From positions 24,206,555-24,270,554 of the forward strand of contig NC_016133.3 in NCBI RefSeq assembly GCF_000005505.3: a stretch of 64,000 bases of DNA, written 5' to 3'. The notes under the pieces were generated by a model. It was given only the letters and a program-made list of their open reading frames with translations. It searched no databases and had not been told where the DNA came from. Shown piece by piece: positions 42,450 through 53,118 of this stretch. A program made the translations under genes and the position numbers. Within the stretch, counting starts at the first letter, position 1. Each line of letters begins with the position of its first letter. The stretch comes from Brachypodium distachyon. Its lineage: Eukaryota > Streptophyta > Magnoliopsida > Poales > Poaceae.

Positions 42450-43806
42450 TTACTTCGCTGGGTTCAAAACTAGTCGGCGGTCGGCGAAGATCCCTCCCAC
42501 AGGAGGCGCCTTCCGTGCTGGCGAAGCGTTCCCGCTACCGCCAGAGCTCCCCACCGCGGCGGGGGCTGAACCCCGGGACGGTGGGCTGCCCCCGCGCTGG
42601 CTCTGTTGCACGGCGGGCAAGCGGGAGAGCGGCACGACGTCATCGCCGTCGCTGTCCCCTTTCGTGGGGCTGTCAACACCCAGGAACCCTTCGTCCCCGG
42701 ATGTGTCGACAACCTCACAGGAGATGTCATAGCCGGCGGAGGCACCCGCCGGCTCCTCGGAGTCCTCGCCTGAGTCGTCCTCCTCCTCACTCTCGGCCAC
42801 CGGTTGCTTCCCGGGCCGAGTCCTTGGTTGGGGGGGGGGGTGCTGCTTGATGGCGTCCCCGCCATGATTCCCCACTCGTTGAAGGGTGGGTAATTGCTGG
42901 CCCCCGGGTTGGTGACACCCGCGTGGAGTGCTGTCACGCCCAGTGGAAGCCCGGCAAAGGGGGAGTTGTCACCGGTGATCCCCCTGAGCCATGTTCGGAT
43001 CTGCTCCATCGTCAGCTCACCTCGCTGCAACCTCATCCGATCACCCTCCCCTGAGTAGGTCCAGACCGGATGGGTTCGGTGCTGCAGCGGGGCGATGCAC
43101 CTAGCGATGAAGCTCTGGGCCACGTCCAGATCCGTGAGCCCCGCATGCCGCAGCGCCACGATCTTGTCATAGATCGGCACGAGCTCGGCAGTGCGGTGCG
43201 CTTGGTGTAGGCCTCGCCGTGCTCCTCGATGTAGAGTCAGCACTAGTCCGCGCGCCACTCCGACTCGATCTTCCGGTCCTCCATGACGATGAACTCTGAC
43301 TTGAGCCCGTCTCGGAACCGGAACGAGACCCCAAAAGACATCGCCTCGCCCTTCTCGATGCGAGGGTAGTAGTAGTGGCGGAATAGCGCCACGGATAGCA
43401 TCACCCCCACGAACGCCTCGCAGAGGTACTGGAAGACGGCCAGCTTGAAGAAGGAGGTGGGGTGGATCTGCGTCAATTGAAGATTGTAGGCGGAGAGGAT
43501 GGCATGGAGGAAAAGGGAGTGCGGCGGCATGAACCCGGAGAGGATGAACCGCACGAACACCCGGTAGTAGTGCTCGCCGGGGTCCGACCCGATGGGTAGG
43601 ATGCGCGTCGGGCTGTGCTCATTGTGCTTGGTGGCCACTGCCAAGCGCAGCTTCTCCACGGCCTCGCCATTGTAGCCGGTCTTGAAGAACGCATACTGGG
43701 CCCTCTTCTCCTTGTCCTTGCGCTCTCGCTCTGACATCTCTTTCTTGCCGCTCTTCTCTCCTTTGCCGCTGGCGCCCTTGGGACGTGCTGGACCTTTGGG
43801 TGCCAT
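42450..43806 (-). pseudogene. Element B antisense gene: putative gypsy-type transposon domain protein
   Basis: The ATG at 43806-43804 opens MAPKGPARPKGASGKGEKS, a basic lead, then a domain with FVRFILSGFMPPHSLFL, PTSFFKLAVFQYLCEAFVGV and RHYYYP, which I recognise as resembling Pfam PF04195 (putative gypsy-type transposon; function unknown). TAG and TGA codons after ESEWRAD (43243) and a frameshift near 43200 interrupt it. The next part reads AELVPIYDKIVALRHAGLTD and MEQIRTWLRGITGD and NYPPFNEWGIMAG. A run of 11 G at 42830-42840 coincides with a further shift into an acidic linker (AESEEEDDSGEDSEE). It lies antisense to gag-pol, between pol and the 3' LTR. Confidence 0.72.
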
Positions 43807-43923
43807 TAGTGGAGGGGGGAAGGGAGAGAGGGGAGGCTTCTTGGGAGCTGGAGCGCAAGGGGCTTGGGGGAGGCAATGGCAAGGGCAGTGGCGGAGGGGA
43901 GTCCTTGTGATGCCGCCCCTGGG

Positions 43924-43932
43924 CATTTATAC
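43924..43932 (-). promoter_or_regulatory. TATA box of the antisense gene in B
   Basis: The minus strand reads GTATAAATG, about 120 bp upstream of the antisense ATG (43806) and pointing toward it. It lies between the antisense gene and B's 3' LTR, so the antisense gene seems to carry its own promoter. Confidence 0.5.
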
Positions 43933-44232
43933 TCGGCAGGCAGAATTGCAACGGGCGCCCCCCACGATCAGCAATCAAGCGCCCTAATGTTTTGGAAGTA
44001 TCAAGACGGTTTGCGCGATGTGGCCATAACTCCCCATTTCGCAGAGGGGTAGTGGGGCCAGAGATCGTGCACCCACTCCTCCCATTTCGACGGGAGGAGG
44101 CGTAACGGCAGCCTACGTGGCCGGGTTCCCAGCTTGGCCAGGGGACACACGTTGGGAGGGCGTAGCCCGGCAACCAACCTAGGATGACACTACCCGGGAG
44201 CTCGAGGTTGCCGGCACACAGCCGAGGGCTAT

Positions 44233-44996
44233 TGTCGCACCAATGGCCCACGGGGCCCCACTGGTACGGGAAGCGTGGGTCGCAACTAGCTAAGCCGGCT
44301 CCCCGGGAGGGGTGAACCCCGGAAGCTACTGGCTCGCTCCCCCGCAACTTGCTGAGCAATGGTACCGGGGCACCTCCCTGGTACTGGAGCTTTGGGGGTT
44401 GCAGGTGGGACCGACGGAATAGTGGAGACAAGACGAGACAGCGGACGCAGTGCATTTAATGCACCAACAGGAGTCACATCGGCAGGGCTAGTCTTGTCGA
44501 ACAAGTCTAGAGCGGCTACCCTAAGAGAGATTTTATTTACAATGCACAGTGGCCTAGGCGCTGCATGAAGCCCAGCGTGGATCTACAGTAGAGTAAGTTT
44601 TGTGGCAATGACACGCGTGTAGTTAACGTGTCGCGCTGCATGCATCGGCACCTATGGTATCCCCTTGTCTATAAAAGGAGGACCAATGCCATCGGTCAAA
44701 GAGTTCGAACCTTAGTCAGTAACAGTAGTATTGCATCCATTTGTAACAGAATCCCTTAGAAGGTAGCCACCCGGGAACCTCCCGGGGCAATTTGTAAGAA
44801 CACACAAATTCGTGAATACAACTCAAAGCAGGACGTAGGATGTTACACCTCCGGGTGGCCCGAACCTGGGTAAATCCGACTGTCTACACTTCGTGTCTTA
44901 CGTCACGCCGGCGATCGCCGGAGCGCTCGCCTCGCCCCTCACCGAACAACAAGGGGGTGCCCAGCATCCCCGGTGCCAGAGATCCATGCTCCGACA
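44233..44996 (+). repeat. 3' LTR of element B (764 bp)
   Basis: It begins TGTCGCACCAATGG after CCGAGGGCTAT and ends ATGCTCCGACA. It aligns end to end with 5931-6710. The TATA box CTATAAAAG is intact (44669-44677). Confidence 0.93.
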
Positions 44997-45001
44997 CTCA
45001 T
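44997..45001 (+). other. Target site duplication of B, right copy (CTCAT)
   Basis: Matches 5926-5930. LINE1 ORF2 continues directly after it. Confidence 0.93.
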
Positions 45002-47678
45002 TGAGGATTTAAATGCAGTCATCTTTCTTTTTGATTGTATTGAAGACACCAGAGAACTTACTAAACATGAAAGGCTATTTAGATGCAAGTGTAAAGAGCT
45101 TCTAACACAAAAACTTAATGAGCAGAAAATCTTTTGGAAACAAAGAGGCAAGAACAAATGGGTTAAGCTGGGGGAAGAAAATTGCAAGTTCTTTCACTCT
45201 CTGGCTACCATTCAACATAGAAGAAACAAAATTGCTTGTATCAAAAGGGATGATGGATCACTGGAATTTGAACATGAAGGGAAAGCTGCTCTTTTCTGGC
45301 ATGCTTTCAAGAAAAGGTTAGGCACTGCTGAGGGAGATTCAGATGAGTTAAACTTTGCTGATATCCGCACCCATCACCATGATCTTTCCTTTCTGGAAGA
45401 TCCTTTTACTATGGAAGAAATTGATCAGGTCATCAAGGATCTCCCTTCAGACAAATCACCTGGTCCGGATGGATTTAATACTATCTTCATCAAGAGATGT
45501 TGGAACATCATCAAACACGACTTTTATGAGCTTTGCAACCAATTTTATAATGAGAATCTCTCACTGGCTAGCATCAACAATTGTTTCATCACCCTCATCC
45601 CCAAAACAAATAATGCTGAAAGTGTTAATGAGTTTAGACCTATATCTCTTCTGAATTGCACTCTCAAGATCATCACCAAACTGCTGGCTAATAGACTTCA
45701 GTCTGTCATCACTGAGCTGATTCATAAAAATCAGTATGGATTTATCAAATCACGCACTATTCAAGACTGTCTGGCCTGGGCTCATGAATACCTACATGCC
45801 TGCCAGAAATCCAAGAAGGAGATTGTCCTGCTGAAACTTGACTTTGAAAAGGCTTTTAACATGGTGGAACATGGTGCCATTGTTCATATTCTGCAATGCA
45901 TGGGTTTTGGTCAGAAATGGTGCAACTGGATAAAGATGATTCTGTCTACTGCTACATCTCAGGTGTTACTTAATGGGGTACCTGGTAAACTTATTCACTG
46001 CAAGAGAGGGGTCAGGCAGGGTGATCCTTTGTCACCTAACCTCTTTGTCATGGTTCCTGATACCCTACAAACCTGCATCAACATTGGCCTACAGCAACAG
46101 CAGCTCAGTCTTCCTATCACAGCCTCAACTGAAGCAGAGTTCCCTATTATTCAGTATGAAGATGATACTCTGATTATTATGCCCGCTGATCTTCAACAAA
46201 TCCATTTCATGACTGAGCTCCTTAACAAATTTCATAAAGCTACTAGTCTGAGGGTGAACTTCCACAAATCAAACCTGATTCCTCTGAATATTGATTTGTC
46301 ATTTGCTCAGTTGCTGTCTGAGTTCCTTGGCTGCAAGATTGACACTTTGCCCTTTAAATACCTTGGGTTGCCCCTTGGGATCTGCAAACCTAAAGTCCAG
46401 GATTACCTCCCCCTCATTAAAAGAATTGAAAGCAGACTCACTTGTTTTTCAAGCATGCTCTTCAATGGTGGTAAACTGCAAATGGTAAACTCTGTGCTTT
46501 GTGCCTTGCCATCCTATTACATGAGTACATTTCTACTGCCAAAAGGGGTTATTCAGCAAATTGATAAATTCAGACGCCATTGTCTTTGGTGAGGACACAA
46601 CCTCACTAAGAAAAATCCTCCACTTGCGGCTTGGGAGATGATATGTAGGCCTAAAGAGGAAGGGGCTTGGAGTGATTAATATCAATTATCAGAACAAGGC
46701 TCTTCTAATGAAAAACCTCCACAAATTCTTCAACAAATCTGACATTCCTTGGGTTAAATTGGTGTGGAGAGGCATTATGCTTCTGGACTCCCTCCCCATC
46801 AAAAGATCTCAGCCTCTTTCTGGTGGAATGATATTGTCAAGCTGATAGACATCTACAAACAATATACTGTGGTCAACATCCAAAATGGTGCTTCCACCAT
46901 CCTCTAGACTGATAATTGGGCTGGCTTGAGGTTGGACATCAGATGGCCCCACCTGTTCTCTTTTGTGCGTAATAAGGAGGCGTCATTGCAGCAAATTCTG
47001 CAATCTGACAGTCTGGACACACACTTTGTGCTACCACTTTCTGTAAATGCATATGATCAGTTTATTCTTCTCCAACACCTGATGGCTGACATACAACTTA
47101 CACAGGAGGAGGATATTTGGGCATATACCTGGAATAAGGAGCAATTCATCACTGATGAAGCCTATAGGGCTCAATTCAATCATCTGGACTTACCACTAGA
47201 CTTTAAATGGCTCTGGGCATCATGCTGTCACCTTAAACACAAATTCTTATTTTGAATGTTACTCATCGACCATCTGAACACAAGGGCCATGCTCCTCAAG
47301 AGAAACTTTCAACTCCCTTCATATGACCGTGTCATGTATGCTGAGAGACAGCTTGAAACTAGAAATCACTTGCTCTTCCACTGCCCATTTGCCAAAGCAT
47401 GCTGGAAATATTTATGCCCAAGTTTTGATCCTAAACCTAATGTGCATGTGAACATTGATCAGCTGAAAAATGGTCTTAAGGTGCCCTTTCATATGGAGCT
47501 CACATTCCTTGCTGCTTGGAGCATCTGGAAAACTACGAACGACTTCATCTTCAATGGGAAATTGACTAGCCTTTATAGATGGAGACAGATCTTCAAAGAA
47601 GAATTAAATCTTGTATTCCATAGAGCTAAGAGAAAGAATTATTCATCCATGAATGCATGGATTCAGAACTTTAGATAG
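45002..47678 (+). pseudogene. LINE1 ORF2, reverse transcriptase and C-terminal domain
   Basis: This continues the ORF2 broken at 5925. It is open to a TGA at 46590-46592: [88 protein letters not shown], and the catalytic block [10 protein letters not shown] (YEDD, where YADD or FADD is usual). The part 46593-46925 is shifted and degraded. 46926-47255 and 47256-47678 hold the C-terminal region ending in a zf-RVT-like part (NHLLFHCPFAKACW, AWSIWKTTNDFIFNG). The open frame upstream of 45002 is LTR sequence of B and has no meaning. Confidence 0.88.
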
Positions 47679-47754
47679 TTCTGTAATTGTATTTGTATAG
47701 TTATTTTAATATATGGCTGTAGGTAATTTGCCTACAGTCTTTTACCTAAAAAAA
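47679..47754 (+). other. 3' end of LINE1
   Basis: A short T-rich 3' UTR ends in CTGTAGGTAATTTGCCTACAG, a small inverted repeat, and a short A run at about 47748-47754. The end of the LINE is placed there. No matching target duplication can be checked because the 5' end is lost. Confidence 0.55.
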
Positions 47755-49080
47755 CAAATTGACTAGTTGTTTGATAAATTCTTTGAGTTAACTTGCTATT
47801 TTCATGAGAACTAAAATTGACAAATCGAAGTTGAAGATTATCTTCTTCTTGCAAGAGATCGTGTGGGAAAAGTGTTGCTAAATTTATCCCTCCATCGATT
47901 TCATATGCGATTGCAGGGCGAACTGACCCGGTCAGCCAACTGAACCTGAAAAATTCTGGACGAACCAGCGGTTTTGCTTCAAATCGAGGGCAAACCAGAT
48001 TTAACCGGTCCAGCCAACTGAACCGGAAAAATTCCGGTAGAACCGGCGGTTTTGCTTCAAATCGAGGGAAAACCGGATTTAACTGGTTCGGCCACTGCAG
48101 GCACACTAGGCAGGTATCGAACCAACGACCTGCAAGGTTAGTCCCGGACGCAACTACCATCAGGCCACGGATGCTTCTATGCTAAAACAAGGAGCTGAAC
48201 GTACTTATTCCTTTATTTTCGTACTAAAATAATGACAATTTCCTAAATTCCGGTCCAAGTATTGAGCCGAGTAAACCGGCGGTTGGACCGGTGAACCAGG
48301 AACCGACAGCATCACCGGTTATGTCGCCGGTCCGGTTTTCAAAACTAGGCTGGGATATCTATGATAATGACCATCGGTCCGGGCCGGTCCGAGGCACCAA
48401 AAAACAACACGACCAACAGAATGGCACGGCAATGGCATCTCTTCTTTCTTTAAAGAGAAAAGTAAATTTTAAAACCCTATACCTGTAGAACTTGTCTGAC
48501 TCCAACCCCAACCTTCTTATCCCGCATTTTCAAAATCTAACCTCTCTAATACCAGTTGATTAACCCGTTAACCCCTACTAAATCCGTTTGTAGACCTGGT
48601 TTGACGACTGGCCTCAGGTACCGCGCCTGCGGTCTTCTTCCCCAAGACCCGCGGAGCGCCGCCACCGCCTGATCCGTTGTTCCCGCGCGTCCCGAGCATC
48701 GTCGCCACGTCGGGAGCTCCGCCAATGTCAGGAACGAAGTTTGAATGTTGAATCAAGTATCGATTTCTTCAGTTAACTGCTCGGGAGTTGCATACAGCTT
48801 CACGCCTCATCATGATGCTTGTCAGCCGTCCATCTCCGATCACATGGATCAAGTTCAAAGTTAACGGTTGAGGCAACTATTTACCATACGACAAAGTGTT
48901 TTAGCTGTTGTTGCTTTACCTTTCTGCTTATTCACTTTTTCCCTGATTTGTAAGGCTATAAAAGCCAGAATTCTTAGCGGTATTTTTTTACGCGTCTCTC
49001 TTGTAATTGGGTTGAACCCTAGCCGCCGCATGTTCTGTGGTTTTTTCTTACGGAAAGCTTTAGGTCATAAGACCTATTGC
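47755..49080. other. Intergenic stretch between LINE1 and LINE2
   Basis: No gene was recognised. It contains the SINE-like repeat described separately, then AT-rich sequence with several ACCGG-rich patches (48240-48340), a GC-rich patch at about 48600-48720 without a convincing frame, and from 48890 sequence with AACCCTAGCCGCCGC and an apparent 3' UTR-like end, perhaps a remnant of host transcript sequence. Confidence 0.5.
47930..48175 (-). repeat. Possible tRNA-derived SINE with an internal direct repeat
   Basis: On the minus strand a tRNA-like head (about 48175-48110) has a box A-like TGGCCTGATGGTAG and box B-like GGTTCGATACC about 45 bp apart. The body then contains two copies of a roughly 62-bp unit (GGTTCAGTTGGCTG ... 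CGATTTGAAGCAAAACCG). No poly-A end or target duplication was found. Confidence 0.35.
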
Positions 49081-49134
49081 TGTAATTTTATTAATGAGAA
49101 TAAGTACAGGTAGATAAAATTACATGAAAATGTG

Positions 49135-51067
49135 CTAGCTAAAGTTATGAATCCATGATTGAAAAGCATGGTAGTTCTTTCTTTTTGCTCTACGGAAAAC
49201 CAAATTGAGCTCTTCCTTAAATAGATTTCTGCATCTGTAAAGTGATGGGGTAATCCCATTGAAGATACACTCGTTGCGAATCCTCCAGATACTCCATGCT
49301 GCCGCAGTTATGATTTCCATGTGAAAAGGCACGTGAAGCTCTTGTTTGATGGCTGCAATATGCTCATGGACAGATTGTCCAGGGGTGAAATTGGGGCAAA
49401 TGTCTCTCCAGCAAGTCATGGCAAATGGGCAATGGAAGAAGAGATGATCCCTGGTCTCCATAATGTTTCTGTTGCAAAGAACACATGAGTAAGACTGGAG
49501 GTGAAATTTTTTCTTGTGCAGCATTGCTCGGGTATTGAGTCTGTCAACCATGAGGAGCCACATGAACACTTTGTGCTTAAGCTGACAACAGGATGACCAG
49601 ATCCATGGGATAGTGGTAGGGATGTCAATGTGCTATAGAGTATCCAGGAGAAGACCATGGGAATGTTCAAACATCATGTTCTTCTGTTCTGACAATGTCT
49701 TCCAATAGGTGTAACAGATTCTGGAACTGGGAATGTGCAACAACTGATAATGGTGGGTGAAATTGCATGCTTGGGTTAGGGCATTGGACCATATTGTGAT
49801 AGGAAATGTACTGCTCAATGGCAAAGGAGTAAAGCTGTGGCCAAGTTTCAGCTAATGGGTGTTCAAGCCATGTGTCTTGCCAGAAGAGGATGGTATTGCC
49901 TTGCTGTGGGTGGCAAATGATCATGTCTTTAAATGTTTGCAAAAATTTAATTGTGTCTCTCCACCAGAAAGAGGCATCAGGATTACAATGAGGGGGCAAG
50001 TTTTGGCCATAGTGCTGTTCCCATACCAGATGAACCCATGGTAAGTTGACTTTATTGTAGAATTTGTGAAGTTTCTTCTGAATGAGGGCTTGGTTTTGAA
50101 GCTCAAGGTTAATGATTCCAAGTCCCTTCAGCTTTGGGTCTGCAGATCATTTCCCAGGCAGCCAGTGGGGGGTTCTTCTTAGTGAGATCTTGCCGACGCC
50201 AGAGACAATGTCTTCTATACTTATCAATCTGGGTGATAACTCCTTTGGGGAGGACAAAAATACTCATCTGAAATGTGGGGAGTGCAAAAAGGACAGAGCT
50301 AACTATTTGAAGCTTTCCACCACATGAGAGCATACTAGAGAAGCACATCAGTTTGTTTTCAATCCTTTTGATCATGGGCATGAAGTCAATAATGTTTGGC
50401 CTGGTAGTACCCAATGGAAGCCCCAGATATGTAAATGGAAGTGTGCCAAGCTGACTGCCGAGGAGATCTGCAAAATGAAGTCCTCTCTTATTGGACATGT
50501 TCAATGGGATCAAGTTGGATTTCTGGTAATTGACCCTCAAGCCAGTGGTGTCATGAAATTGTTGTAGAAGGTTCTGGAGAGTTTGAAGTTGTGCATCTTT
50601 AGCTTTAGGGTGTCATTAGCATATTGGATTATGGGAAAATCAGGGCAAGCAGCACTGTCAATTGTCCTTTCAATCATACCTCTGTGCAGAGCATCATTAA
50701 GAGTGGTTTGGAGGAAGTCAGCCACAATGACAAAAAGGAGTGGTGAGAGGGGGTCACCCTGCCTAACCCCTCTCTTGCAATGGATCAGTTTACCAGGAAC
50801 TCCATTAAGAAGAATATGTGATGTAGCAGAGTGAAGAATTTTGCTAATCCATTGACACCATTTGTCTCCAAAACCCATGGCTTGCATAATTTGAATGATG
50901 GCCTTATATTCAACTTTATCAAATGCCTTTTCAAAGTCCAATTTAAGGAGGACAATTTCTTGTTTGGATTTGTGGCAGGCATGAATATATTCAAAAGCCC
51001 AAGCAAGGCAATCTTGTATGGTTCTAGTCTTGATGAACCCATACTGATTATGATGGATCAGCTGCAT
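49135..51067 (-). pseudogene. LINE2 ORF2, reverse transcriptase and C-terminal domain, broken
   Basis: It begins with [54 protein letters not shown] and the catalytic block IQYANDTL, where the second of the two aspartates expected after YA (or YE in LINE1) is kept but the first is Asn. A shift near 50540 leads to YLGLPLGTTRPNI and QIDKYRRHCLWRRQDL. Further shifts near 50110 and 49660 precede the zf-RVT-like end with DHLFFHCPFAMTCW and AWSIWRIRNECIFNG. The natural stop is at 49135-49137. Confidence 0.86.
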
Positions 51068-51076
51068 AATGACTAC

Positions 51077-52689
51077 CTAAAGTCTGTTGGCCAGCAGTTT
51101 GGTCAAGATTTTCAAAGTGCAGTTTAGGAGTGAAATGGGTCTGAAAACATTGACTTTGTCTGCAGAATCAATTTTTGGAATGAGTGCAATGTAGCAGGTA
51201 TTTATGCAGGTAAGATTGAGCTCCCCATCATGGAATTGGTGGCATAGGTCATAAAAATCCTCCTTGATGATGGGCCAACATTTCTTAATGAAGTCAGTGT
51301 TAAAACCATCAGGACCAGGAGACTTGTTTGTGGGTAGGTTTTTGACAACTTCATCAATTTCCTCACTAGTGAAGGGTACTTCTAAGTCTGACAGATCAGT
51401 GTTGTTGTGGAGTAATTCCTGGTCAGGGAGGCACAAATTCCGTCCTTGAGATGTTCCCAACCTATCCTTGAATTCAAGCCAAAACATATTAGGTTTGGTG
51501 TCATGATCATAAACAAGTGAATCATCCTCTCTCTTTAGACATGCAATTTTATTTTTCCTGTGTTGGATAGTTGCCAGTGAATGGAAGAACTCGGAGTTTT
51601 CATCACCCAACTTTACCCATTTAATCTTGCCTCTTTGTCTCCAGTATGCATTTTGATTATTGAGACATTCCTGAAGTTTAATTTTCACCTCCTTTCTGAG
51701 ATTATTTTCTGTTTGTGTAAGTCCTCTGTTATCTTCAATACCATCCAGCAGAAGGATGAGTGCATTGAGATCCTCGATAGCAGAATCCATGTCACCTTTA
51801 ATTTTCAGCCACTTTTTCATGTGACCCTTGAGTTTTTTAACCTTGGCTGCTATTCTTTTGTCAGCTTGAAAAATAGGAATGTTGCTCTGCCAAGTATCTT
51901 TGACCATGTCAAGGAAGCCTTGTCGATTCATCCAGTGATTTTCAAATCTAAAAACTTGTGCCTTGGGAATATCAGTGGCAATGTTAATAACATAGGGGAT
52001 GTGGTCTGAGATGGGCTTGGCCAGTGGAGTTGCCTCAGTGTTAGGGAAGTTGATAGTCCAGCTGAGAGAAGTGAAGCACCGGTCAAGTTTTTCCAGAAGA
52101 GGTGAATCTTGCATATTGCTCCAAGTGTACTTACGACCTTTTAGTGGCAGTTCAATCCATCAAAGCTGACTAATGATTTCATTGAATTTGAGCATATCAT
52201 TAATGTTGCCACCTGGCCTATTCCCGTCATCAGGTGATCTCAGTGTGTTGAAATCCCCTGTGACCAACCAGTTCATGTCTTCAGGCATGTCAATATCATG
52301 GAGCCAATTAAGCAAATCAGCTCTTGTCTCCTCCTGACAGGGACCATAGATGGTGGTAAGGAGCCATTTTTTATGAGAGGTGAGACGGGTGAATTCAGCA
52401 GTGAGAGAGAACTCGTTGCTGAATGCAAGGATGCCATCGTATGCAAAGCCAATCCAAATGATCAAGAGGCCACCCAAACGACCAATAGATAGCAGGAATA
52501 GGAACTTGTTAAATCTTCTAGGGCAAAAATTCTGGATAATGCTGAGTCGATATCCATTCTCTTAGTTTCCTGCAGGCAGATGATGGAGCAACCACTTTCC
52601 TTAATTTTCTTTCTCAATTGTGTCCATTTATCCTTCCCATTCAGCCCCCTAATGTTCCAGGACAAAATTTTCCAATCTTTGCAACTCAT
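51077..52689 (-). pseudogene. LINE2 ORF2, endonuclease and linker, broken
   Basis: The start is the ATG at 52689-52687 (MSCKDWKILSWNIRGLN), matching LINE1 at 5017. A shift near 52480 and a stop near 52160 interrupt the endonuclease (TTIYGPCQEE, VTGDFNTLRSPDD). From 52114 it is open for 345 codons: [83 protein letters not shown] and [14 protein letters not shown]. This is the unbroken counterpart of the LINE1 site where B inserted. Confidence 0.88.
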
Positions 52690-52896
52690 TGGAAAACCAT
52701 GGAGAAGAGAATGACAAATGATGCAAACATAGTAAATGTTACATCACATAACCATAGAAAAGTTTCAGAGGAGTAATCCTTAGGAGGAGTGCATGAGTGT
52801 TCAAAGAGCAAATAAGACTGCTTATTACATTTATAGGAGCACACAAAATAACTGCAAATATGACAAGTTTGCAGACACTTCTTGCCATCAGCATCA

Positions 52897-53118
52897 TCAC
52901 TTCTTCTTCTGCTTCTTAGTTGGTGTGGCATCATCATTCTTCTTCTTGATCTTCTTGCTTGGATCTGCTGCATTTGAAGAGAACTCTCCTGCAACTAATC
53001 CAAATCTCTCACTGAGACTTCTGACAATCTTATGGTTGATTTTAGGGGCTTGAGCAGCATAGGCAAGACAATGCTTATTAATGCAGGTCTTGTGTTTATA
53101 TCCACCATATTTGTCAGC
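52897..53118 (-). pseudogene. LINE2 ORF1 C-terminus, truncated by element F
   Basis: The minus strand reads ADKYGGYKHKTCINKHCLAY, KINHKIVRSLSERFGL and a basic tail ending in KKQKKK, with TGA at 52897-52899. It corresponds to 4550-4767 of LINE1. The frame is open up to the F insertion. Confidence 0.8.
53114..53118 (+). other. Expected left target duplication of F (TCAGC)
   Basis: The five bases before F's LTR are TCAGC. If F is a simple insertion, the same five should follow its 3' LTR, outside the window. Confidence 0.6.

Larger units (their letters stand above)
5931..44996 (+). mobile_element. Element B: Tat-type gypsy retrotransposon enlarged to 39 kb by nested elements
   Basis: The ends are two LTRs of the same subfamily (5931-6710 and 44233-44996), both TGTCGCACCA...CTCCGACA and differing by scattered substitutions and small indels, flanked by the duplication CTCAT. 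B's own sequence comprises 5931 to about 11152 (LTR, gag, protease, RT, RNase H) and about 41648-44996 (antisense gene, 3' end, LTR). B's integrase is missing from both parts. The material between (C, D, E and the 3.3-kb elements) arrived by insertion and recombination. D and E pieces belong to the same broad family but to different LTR subfamilies. Confidence 0.88.
49085..53118 (-). mobile_element. LINE2 (non-LTR retrotransposon), minus strand, 5' end cut by F
   Basis: This is a second copy of the same LINE family as LINE1. Read leftward it holds the ORF1 end, ORF2 endonuclease, RT and C-terminal domain. The 3' end is near 49085, where no clear poly-A tract remains. The right border at 53118 is the LTR of F; the rest of ORF1 should lie beyond F, outside the window. 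Confidence 0.9.

Noticed and set aside
42413..42453. Intron after the acidic linker in the B antisense gene
   Set aside because: GTAAGC and TTTTTCCTAG are good splice-site matches, but the 41-nt length is too short for plants; only the donor is mentioned as possible.
44973..46592. ORF appearing to start in the B LTR
   Set aside because: The first codons are LTR sequence; the LINE reading begins at 45002. The start is an accident of the insertion.
48110..48175. Possible tRNA gene
   Set aside because: Box A is poor and I could not fold acceptor and anticodon arms; it is better explained as a decayed SINE head.
48868..49113. 81-codon frame as a host gene exon
   Set aside because: No recognised domain, no neighbouring exon, and flanked by LINE ends; only a UTR-like texture is visible.
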